Below are positions 49,401 to 61,400 of a stretch of 64,000 nucleotides of DNA, piece after piece (within the stretch, counting starts at the first letter, position 1; each line of letters opens with the position of its first letter). The translations under genes were made by a program, and so were the position numbers. The stretch lies in the NCBI GenBank assembly GCA_964023205.1, contig OZ026835.1, positions 8,700,414 to 8,764,413 of the forward strand, read 5' to 3'. The notes under the pieces were generated by a model. That model was not told the origin of the DNA. It did no database searches and worked only from the letters and a program-made list of their open reading frames with translations. The stretch is from Lutraria lutraria (taxonomy: Eukaryota > Mollusca > Bivalvia > Venerida > Mactridae).

Positions 49401-52400
49401 TTTTTGTGCCCTGTAAATTGTAATACATTAAAGGGGCATGCCCAGGAACTGCTGTGTCTTTTTTTCGTACACCAAAAAATGTGTTTGTCACTTGTAAAAC
49501 CAATTATTACCGAAAAGTCAAAGAAGAATGTCCGCTCAAAAATGGCCCTATAACGCACGCGTGGGTATTTATATGCCGGTTTAAATAAAAGGCTTACAAG
49601 CCTTTTATTGACGACAACGATATTTCCGATTTGTCTGAGAATTTAACTTAGCGTGCGCGCTGCCTTTCAAGCAGCAAAACAATGATATTTACCTATAATT
49701 GATCGATAGATAAGCTTTATGTCGCAAACAATGAACATGACATGAGCAATACTCACCATTTCAGTTTGTTGACATTTTTTCCGCTTTTGACAGATCCCGA
49801 AAGGGTCGAGTTATGAAAATGACGAATATTTTCTAAGGCGTAATCGGCAGTTTTGGTAAATCTTGAAATGTATTTTTTGAGTCAAATAGCGGGACATTTC
49901 GTAAATATTTTACAGGACTTACATTAATTGATTTAGGCATTCAAATGATACCAATTTGATTTATATTCGAGACGCTTCAGTTCCAGGGCATGCCCCTTTA
50001 ATTTGTGAACTTACTTTCATGACAATTGTAGTGATAAGATCTTTAATCATAGCCTGACTGTGTTTTTCAAGGTCTTGTACCAACTTCCTCTCCTGTAAGA
50101 CCTTCTCTTTCTGTGTCTTATGTTCAATACAAAAAATAGAAAAATACATTATAATAAAATATCCATATCTGATAGTCATACAACACAATGGAGAATAGAT
50201 ATTGAGAATATGTTCAGACAGAATTGATAAAACATATTGCCTTCATTCAACCAACAGGAGGTCATTTTGTACTAAATAATCAATGACAGTATTTATAAGA
50301 ATGGGGTTTATTCACAGGGTGACTGCTAACACAGGTATGACAGAATTATTGAATAAGAAGAGATTATACCCACCTCTGTTAATGTCAGTCCCATATCTTG
50401 ATGAAGGACATACTGGACCAATGTAAACAACATATGCATGGAGAAACCATAGGATAACTGTATATGACTGTTATCTCTTAAATGTTGTACTACTGGCATC
50501 AGTAAATCACAGTATTGCTGTACAGGAAACACTTCATTACACTGACCTAAATGATAAGATGTATCTTTTCAAGAACATATTTCATTGGTGGTTTCATCAC
50601 ATTCTTAAACCACTAAACTTTAATTTCATTTTCAAAACAAAGAATGCCTGTTAGAATATCTGGTGAAGAACAGATAGGAACTATTCAATTTAGAGAGTGG
50701 AAAAGGTACAAATTTCGCTGAATCAGGAGCCATAATTCAAGAGTGCCAAGGGGAATATTGCTAGTTATCAAACATGGCCTGGGTACTAAACCCACAAAGA
50801 TTCCAATTTTATCTCTCTGGTATTAATACCATGATATGCCTAGTTCAATATAATCTTGCAACTGTCTGAAAAATGACTTGAACTTTGCATTATGTTATAG
50901 TAAAGTAAATTACTTTTTTATGAACCTTTTACAGATTTCACTAAGCAATGACTAGCATTAAGGCTGAAAATAAAAATAAAGAGTGCTCAGATCCAGACTT
51001 TTAGCACTGGGTAGGTAGGCAGGGATTTTTTTTACTATATGACAATAGTAAAAACAAAAAATGCCCAAAACATCTTAATTTTATTTGTTTGCTATGATTT
51101 TCTTGGGTAGGCAGGAGCACTCCAAACAAACTTATTTTTATTTTCAGCCTAAACATCTATTTGAACCTACCAGATCTAGACCCTAGAAGTGGGTTTTTCA
51201 CAGCATATTTGGTAACCAATGGCAACACTAGTGTAGAACTAATCAATGAAGCATCTTCTTGGAATACATCCAGTGTTAAATCTTTAAACATCTCCTCATC
51301 AACAAGTAGGTCAGTACTCTCTCCCCACTATTAATAAACAGAATAAAAAAAAACATGAGTACCAAACTGTCTAAAATGATGGCAGTCAAATTTTTCTGAT
51401 GAATAGTGGAATGGAACTGTCCAACTAAGAAAGCAGACAAGATCTTTATCAATATTTTTGCTAAATCGGGGACCATAATCAAAGAATAGTAAGAGTAATT
51501 TGCTGATTGCTAAATGTGGTTGAGATGTACTGGCAATAGACATTTTATGATACATCCAATTAAGATGTACATATTGATGGTCAAATTATAATGGATATTC
51601 CAATGTATACATAGAACAAAAATCTGTAGAATATGTATTAACAAATGTTTCAATACCTTTCTTTTCAAGGATTAAATACTAAATTTCTGTTTTTCACAGA
51701 GACATCTTGAACACTGGTGTGTTTTTTTTTTAATTTCTGTTTAAAAAAAGACTTTTCAGTCAGTTTTTAAACCATTTAAGAAGTATATGATACCAATATA
51801 AAGATACCAACATAAATTTCATAGCTTAACTTAGTATTACCACAGAACTAAAGGGAGATCACTTTGTAATGAATAAATTACCTGTGCAGACAGAGTACTT
51901 TCCCCTGATTCACATTGTTGACTAACTTGCAGCAAGAGTGAGCAGGATTTACACAGTTCCAGATACTGATTGATCTTGTCTGTAAGGTTTAAATAATCAT
52001 TGGTTAACCTTAGATAAACCCCCGAACATTAGCTCATCCGTCAATTTTGATAGGGGCCAACAAAAGCTCACCAACTACTTTACTACCCCTGACATTTGCT
52101 CCTGCATCCAATTTGAACCCAGATAGAAACTCATCTGGACAGAAGGAAGTTCATCCATCAAAGCTACCATATGTACTCGTTTTCACGGAAGAAAGGGGTA
52201 TTCTAAATACATCTTTTTCGCTCTTTGAATCCAAGATCAAGGATGCACTTGACTTAATATAGCATTATCATACCATTTTACCATTCTATGCATAGTAAAT
52301 TGAAATATATCCTGGGGCATTATGCAATATACATGTAATAGAAACATAAAAACAGGCTGTAGCCTTTGTCCAGTAGTAAGTGCTCTGGACTTTAACTCGG

Positions 52401-55400
52401 GTATCCAGGTTCAAATCAAGGTCACCACAGGTCATACCCTTGTGGACGGGTAAGTTAGTACTGTTTAGAATACAGTCCATGAAAACTGGTTATGTAAACC
52501 TGCTGCCATATTATGACTGAGATACACTATTCAAAGTTTGCTTCAAGTTTTCCACACATCACTGTGAAGTCTACATCATATATATTTATGATATTCACAT
52601 TGGAAAGCGTGTACACATAACCTTAAATGACAGGCAATTTCCTCATGCAAAAAAAGTGTATTTTACCTGGGTCACATATGCACACAGCCTGATTGGCCAG
52701 TCTAGAGCATACTTCTGGTAGCAGACGTAATTTAACAGGATCAATATCTTCATCATCAATGTCTACTTCAGCTTGTAGATTAAGAAAGGCTCTGACAACT
52801 TCATACAATGTATGAGCAGTCTGCTGAGTACGGCTCGATTCATACAACTCTCTGTAAACAGCAAAAAGAAACTCATCACAATGTCACAAAACTGATTTCA
52901 TTTCAAAGACATATCTAAGATGAGAAACCAATTTTTAAGCATACAAGAAGTGTTTTTAAAACACAATTCCCCCTCAGGGTGACCTTGACCTACAATTAAA
53001 CAGGTCCTGTAGAGGTTGTCATGAGGAATCAACATGAGAAATTAAGTGACAGTAATGGATGCCCTAAATTCACACCAAACATTTACCTTGTATAGTGACA
53101 CTGATCAAGTCTTTCTGGATACAAAAGGAATTAATTAGTGTAGAGCGTTTTTCACCATGTTTCATGAAACTTACCCACATATCTTTACAGCAGTCTCAAT
53201 GTCTCCAGCATTGACATACTTCATCGCAAGTTGTCCCTGAATGGTTGTGTCTGATATCTGTAAGATTCTAGCCAGTCTGTGGGGATAGTAATGAAATCTT
53301 GTCTGAGTAAGCCATGTTGACACACAGTAAAACATGGTAACATTGAACTTGGTTAAAGTGAAGGATCAGTTAAAGGGAAGTACAAATATTTATTTTCCCT
53401 GGACATACCCTTTTTCTTTCATTGTTACAGGTATAGTGAAATATGAATGTTTGGGATCCATTTCATTCACTATATCCATGTTATAATACCATAACCATTA
53501 TTTCAGTATCTTAATTCTAAAAACTTAAAGAGTGCAATTGATAGAACTATCCATCAGTAGAAAAAAATCATAAAATTACAATGCATTACAAATTTCAAAG
53601 ATCAGCTAAGAAATACCCTAATTTACCATTTGAATGGTCATTTAAAGACAGAATACCTAACACACTAACTTCCAAGATTAATACAGTGGTAATCACTAAA
53701 AAAACAATCAAAGACATTTTACCTGTATATCTTCACATATCCTTCAGTCTACAAAATATAAGATAATTAATTAAATAACCAAAATATTCACATACAACAA
53801 CTAAACAGTTTTTTTCAAACTGGTAGTTATTCCTCAGCATATCTTAACTAAGAAATCATAAAAATGGTACCATTGGAAAGAAAACACAATCAGACATTCA
53901 TTTTTCTGTCATCATTTATCAGAACAGAACAGAACAAATCATTGTAAAGTGATTCCCCACACTGATTTAAAGCAACTAACAAAAGATGATATATTAACAT
54001 GATCATGCAACAATATCAAACTTACCCGAGCAAGTTTTTTCTCCAGGAAATTTTTAATATAATCATAGATCAATTTCATTCTGTAAGATTCACTTCCATA
54101 CTCATCTGTGGTCAGATACATATCAAACTCAACCTAAAACAAAATGATATTGTTCAAACAACTTTTTATTTTATTTTTTATAAGTGCTTTTAACATTATC
54201 TCAGTTATGTACTGGATGGCAATTAACCTGACCAGTTTTGCTGGATTCTGTACTAGTATTAACCTTGTTCTCCACAATTTACTAACAACTTTTCCACATA
54301 ATTGATCACCTATGCAGGAAGAATGGTCTCAGACATAATGTTAGGATCTATATCAGCATTAAGAGCTGAGCATGAGCCACAACCTAGTAAAGTTCTTCAA
54401 ACTCACAAACATGAAGTCCAATGACCCAAGTCTACCCATATAGCTAAGCAGGCAGACTCAAAACAGAAATGGTATTTTTATTAAACGTCATACTTAGTCG
54501 AAGAAAGACAACTCAAGTATTACTGATAAGTAAGGGAGACAACTTGTAATGTTGCTCTTCATTTTGGAGGTTGTGTGTTGATATATATGGAGGGGAAAAT
54601 AAGCTGTTTTTATTTTTATTGTGTCTTACAACTTTTTACACCACATAATGAAGCTTCAAGTTTTATAAGAATGGGCACAAAATGATAAAAAAAAACGACA
54701 TCCTAAGACAACTACCTGAAGAGCCCATATATATCTCAACATAGATTCAACATCCTTTAACCCTTGTAGATCAAGTGTATCTGAAATAATTACACAACAA
54801 ATATTGATGAGAAAATTTAACAATGTTAAACTGGTTTAAATACTATCAGTACTGAACTTAACTCCTTTGGTGTATTATGATAAACTATGCATGAATACTT
54901 TATATTCATTAACACACAACATGAACATGAACTGGTAGAAGGCAGGCAGAACATAATTATCAACAACAAGCCAAACTTATGCATTAATCACATGCATCAT
55001 ACTGAGAGAAGACTTGTTATTAACAAGTTTCATAATCACACATTAAATTGTCATCTAGCACAAATCATCATTGTACATGTGGATAAAAAATTTATGAATG
55101 GCCAGCCTCACATTTTGTAATCTAGCTACAGTGTAGTCAAGATGTAAAAGAACGATAAATGAACACACAGTACCTGAATATGAGTACTCACCAAATGTAC
55201 ATGAGGAAATTCTAGTTAAAAAACATACCTTTAGTTTTTGATTGTAAGAATTTGAGGATCAATATTGCAGCTTCTGTGAAGTATTGTTTCTTTTTCTTAA
55301 TCTGAAAACAACAACATACTAATGAACACAACTACACTGCCTTCCTGAAACTATCTACCGGTCTGTTGGCCAAGAATCCTCACAATTATAAAAATTCCAT

Positions 55401-58400
55401 TTTACTTCTGATGAAAGCTTCGTTTAGTTCTGACAATCAGAAATGCCTTATAGGTAGCTATCAATACATGGTAATTTAACAGACACCACCATTCAGATTG
55501 TACATAGTTGGCTGGGCTTATCAGCATGTACAATCATAATCTAGTAACAATGTTTTAATCTATCTATTAAGTATGCTTAACATGGTTTAAAAAAGTACAA
55601 GGTAAAGAAAATAAAATTAATATGCTAAAAAGATCATGGTATCCACAAGATGAAACAGTTTTACTGACAAAATGGGATAGCAAGATTTCTTCATCTAAAA
55701 ACTGTGATCTTAGTAAGGATATCTGTATCAAATGGGCCACCATCATAAGATTATTTTCAACTAGATATAGTTTTACACATATACCTCATTTTCAATGCCT
55801 TCAAACATAACCGAATGGTTCAGTTTCACTAAGGTCAAGGTCACTAAACTCTCGCCAATTTTCACACCCAGCTCAGACGGCAAACTCTGCAATAATTCCA
55901 GGCTGTCTTCAAGCTGTAAGAGTGAACAATGGCTCATTTCTTAATAAAGGTGTACTTCATAACGATTAAATAAACCCACTATTATTATAGTATTTTCTTT
56001 AGTCCGAAGCTTTTTTCTACAACCTAAATGTCTCTGTTTAAGCATTTTAATTTAATCAAAATGTGTTCAAACTATACATTAAATCCATTTTAGTCAAATA
56101 TGAATACAATTTGATAAAATAAAACCAATTGTAAGATTATGAAAATCAATAACCCTTACAATCCACACTTAAATATTATTTTTATTATTGGGGGGGGGGG
56201 GGGGGGGAGGGGGTAGTTTCTAAAGACACTATCAGCCATGGATATATGGCAACTTTTCTAGCTTTTAAAGGTGGAGCAAGACTATAGGCTTATACCTTGG
56301 TAAAATCACAACCCTACATTACATAGCTGGACAGCTAAATTGTAAGTGAAATCTTACTGGCCCCCATTGGGATTCAACCTTAAAAGGGGGTCCCCTTAAT
56401 ATTGTACCTAAATTTCAAAATCATTGATTTCACACAAAGAACTTATCCTTTTTCAGCAGAGACGACAGGCTAATAATATCAAACACAACATTCAATTCTT
56501 AGAATACCAGACTTATAACATTAAACATTACATTCAATACTTATCTTTATGTATATGTCACCATACGAATAATGTTCATGATAAAATGGATCACTGGGAA
56601 AGAAAGACATGTTTATACATACCCTGTCACAGTCTATGAGCTGTCTCAATCTGAAACTATAGAGGTCACATTCCAGGTTGACCCCGCATGACCTCATCAC
56701 CTCCAATGCATCTTCCATACATCCATCTTTATCTTGTGATAACATGAAATACATCAGTCTCTGAAAGAGGAATTAAGGACCACCTTTGAAACTTAAATAA
56801 TCATGATTGTATAAATTAATAAAATCTGTCCAAGTTTTATGTTTGACTAAATTAAATTTTGCTGCTGTGTTTAAAGACTGAATACTGTTCTGCCTTAATA
56901 GTGTTTAATAATTATTACACAGGCCATCAAGAAGAGTGTATTTATCGTAAGTTTATGACACATGGCACAAGGTAAAAAAGATAGGGGCCGCATGGTGCAT
57001 TGTTTGAGAGGCATGGCACAGCAACATATTAAGAAGGCCTGGAGGACACATTAAAGTATAAATAACTGTAACCAGACTTAACCTTCAGTAAACCCTTTGT
57101 TTGGTAAAGATGACATGAAAACTGTTCAAGTTTGAAAATGGATGAAAGTGGAACTATTGTTAATATAGACTGTCTGCTACAGGAGGTCCCATAATATGTC
57201 ATGTCAACATTATTGACTTTATCTACTATTGCCAATGGGAATTCCGTATGAGTGAGCTTTCTCCATCTTTAACATAATTGCTTTTTTTGTCATGTCAAGA
57301 CAGGTATGTTACTTTAAATCAGACTTGTTAATATAATAATAACCATTTACCTGTACATTAGCACCTTGAGGTACTTCAGAATTCTTCAATCCATACTTCA
57401 TCATTACTTTCCTTACTTTTACACGTTCACACTGTTCTTCAATCTTCTTCACACTGAAATAATAAGAAACTACTAATTAATTAATTACAGTAATGCCACG
57501 ATATCAAGACCACATTTAGGACTTTAGAAAACTGTACTAATATTAAGATGGTCGTACATTTGTCTGTCAGTATAATATGTATTTGAACTTTAAACAGTTT
57601 CACTTTTTTATTCAGAATTTGTTGAGAATGAAATTGAGATTTGAGCTCAGAGACTGATCTCAAGTTTTATAACCTTGGACCCAGGTCTGATTATATGTGA
57701 TTGCTACAATGAGATGGTCTTAACATTGAGATGGACACTATGTGAGGTTTCACTGTATATAAAAAGATTCATACTAAATTCTCAGTCTCTTGCCTTCCTA
57801 AAATTAGAGATATTGCAAAATCTTGCCAATATTTTGAACCTATATCGTCAATACAAAACGTTATACAAAGTCTGTTGAATAAAGGTTAACCTGCAATGTT
57901 TTTGTTTCAATCCAAGCTGAACCATTTGTTCCACGCCAGGGCTCCATGGTATAGCTGCCCATTTCATCACTTCCAAAATACCAACAATCTTTTGCTAGTG
58001 ATGAAAGTATGTAATCAAAATTTCATATGAACCAATAACATGTCAAATGAAGACACCATGTATATGTTTTGATACTTGAAAAGTGTACATATATAAAGAA
58101 TCTTTAAACAACTCACTAATCAGTACTAAAGAAATTTAAAGAGAGATCAACACCACTGGACTAAATCAAATAAATATTCACTGCAGACATGCTTCTGTCA
58201 TAGGCTACTAATATATATTGAGCTTAAAATCTATTTTACTATTTTACATGTTCAATATTCATACAGAAATCTACAGCTGATATTTAATGTTTATTACTAA
58301 TGTTCATATTTAATGTTTATATTTAATGTTTGTATTTACCTCTACATCTGATATACAGTCAATGATTGCTGCTGCCTTTGCCTCCCAAGCTGCCAAACCT

Positions 58401-61400
58401 CGAAAACTTCTGACTTGACCAGATCTCTCCAACAAATCCTTTAACAATAATCATCACATTAATTAATTAGACTTCTCCCACATTGATCAGCAGGAAAATG
58501 CAAGTTTATCGCTTTGCCTTCCTTATTTCACAAAATAATCAATTCAAAGAATTCAAGTGATATGTATCTTTGTACACCACAAATACAGCAGGGCTTTTTC
58601 CTTCTATAGCAGGGGCTGTTAACAGGCATCTTCCCCTCAGGAAGTCTATAAAATCACACAGTTTTCCCCTAAAATTCAATTTACATCAAGTTTTTGTTTC
58701 CGTTTTGCAAAACATATGTGTTAGTTTCCTCTAAATTCAAGGACAAGGCCCCTTTCCCTACCTGTGAAAAAAACCCTGTAAAGATAACATTGTTATTACT
58801 AAAATGATCTGAGGGAGGAAAATAATCCATCCATCCAACCAGCATATACATCATTTTTTAGAAAAGTGGATACTTAATGAGATTACGCTATAAATGTTGC
58901 CAAAGTTTTTTTTCAGGAAAAGGGGAAGACTAGCAGTGTTACTTTCTTATTTAAAAAAACATTGCTGTATATATGAATTTAAAAACAAATTGCTCTGTAA
59001 TTATAAATTGATTACCTTTATGTATTTAGAGAAGATTCTATCCTGGTTAAGTCCATGTTCCTTCATATATGGTTGTATCTGACGTTCTAATGTTTGATGG
59101 ATCAAATCAAGGGCAACAACTTTGTCTAACATTCTGAAGGCAATAGTCTCCCTTGTTTCCTAACAGAAGAATAAAAAATATGGTAATTTATTCATTAAGA
59201 ATTTGAAAGTCTCCAATGTAGCCTAACACTAATTTTTGTTTTGTTTGTTTGAGTTTTACGCCCCTTTTCAACAGTCAGAGTCATATGAGGCGGACAGTTC
59301 ACCTAACCATCATTCCTGTGAAGAACCAGTACTAGACTCCCATCCTCTGTAAACAACTACCTACTTTTTCACATCACTAATTTTTAACAAAAACACAAGA
59401 ATGCAAAACTGTCATATAATATGACTTTCAAAACCATCTACCGACAGGACAAGTTTCCCACATTCTCTCGTTAGACAAAATAGGATCAAGAGTTTGACTG
59501 TACAAGGAACAGACAAACTAGAGCACAGTCATATTAATCATTTTTAAGTCACTGAAATTTCAATATTATAAAAAAACATATTCAAGAGCCTTATTACACT
59601 AAAATAAAATTTTCTAATCAAGGAACAAATCAGAAGTAGGAACATTGAAAAATCCATTCCATTAAAGTAGAAGAGGAAATAATTTCTCCATTACTGTGTT
59701 AATTACAGTATTTTCACAACTACAAATAAAAGACAAACTTACATTATAACAATAAAACATCATTCCATGCTAATTAATAGTGAAACTTGCAGGAAAAATC
59801 AAATTTTAACCAAGAGAAATGACTTACTTTAAGAAATTGTGCCAATGTAAGTCTACACTTGTATTTATGTAATACATCATCCAGCTGTCGTAGTTTGATG
59901 ATTAATGTCAACAAATGTTTTAATGTCATATCACTCTTCAGTAATGTCTGAAAATAAACAGTCAATATACAGTCAAATCTGTATTATTGGCCATCAACAA
60001 AATAAAGGCCATCCTGTGAATAAAGGCCATTCTATTAAAAACACCCATTGATTATTTAGAACAAAACAATCTCTGAATAAAGGTTATAGGTTAGTAAAGA
60101 CCATATTTTGTCTTTCCCAAGGGTGGCCTTTGTTCACAGGTTTGACTGTAAATACATTTATTTGTTTGTTTGATAATTTATTCATACATTTCTGTGTCCA
60201 TTTGTCTGTTTGCCTATCCAATTATTTGTTTGTTAGTTAACCTCATAAGTACTCATTCCAGGATTACTAACCTGGGTTTGAGATTAGAAAACTTAAGATC
60301 AATCTCACAGCTCAAATCTCATATTTCATAGTAATGATAATACAGTGATTATTAATCATACATTATTTTGTTATATGTTGATATTATGTGCTGAAACATT
60401 AAACGGTTATTTGTTTTCAACCAAAATACTTGGGGAATAAAACTGAGATTAAGGCTCGGGCCAGGAAGTGACATCAGTCTTTCAGTGATTTTTTTATGCT
60501 ACAAACATTCACATTTTTTTGTTATGTTAACAAAGGATACTCTGATTTTTCTGCCCTTTTCACACAAGTTTGACTGTATATCACTTACCTTGTAGGCATT
60601 GTCCTCAGCCATACATGTATCATCATTTATCAAGACACAAGATACTTCATGTAACCTCTTGTATAAATACTCAGCAAACTGGATAGCTGACTGCGGCCAG
60701 TTTTCCTACAAACATAACACCTCAGTAATCTACTTTATTTAGATCAGTTGTCTAAGTGAATGTAGGGATTTTCTTCCATATTTGGCCCCAGTACCGACTA
60801 AATTGGGAAAAATAAGCTTGCTTTGTTCTAAAATAGTAAATATTCTACAGACCATAGTTTAGTATGTTCCATAATCAAATTAATTCACAAATGTATGACA
60901 AAGGAATAAAAATCAATCATTTAACTGTCTTTACAGAACATGAACATAAAACTGAATAATAGAAATGGACGTGTTAGATTTGTTACGGCTACTGAAAAAC
61001 TATGATCTAAAGTAATTTGAGTAAAATCCCGCAAGTACAATTTGTCTTTTATTTTGGAATACTTTCCAAAGTTGGAGAAAATGGTCACTGTTTTGGATTA
61101 GGATTGGTTCATTCATCAGTACCAATTTATACTTATTTCAGGTTAAAAATCTCTGAAATACTTTATTTATGCAGATTTCTTATCACCCTATATTGCTGAT
61201 TCGTAATGAGTCTGTCTCTGCAGTAATAATACAGATAATTACCAACTAACATTGTACAAAATAATAAACCAATTAGAGCATTGTTCATCCTGAGGCGGGT
61301 ATCAGTGCTTTAAACTGGGCACAATAAAGAACCAGGAGAACTATTCTAAAAGAGGAGTGATATAAATGCCCTATTCTCCTGTATCTTATCTCCCCTCTCG

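Noticed and set aside
49361..49558. 65-aa minus-strand ORF as a transposase remnant
   Set aside because: It lies across the MITE boundary, is short, and shows no DDD-type or zinc-finger motifs.
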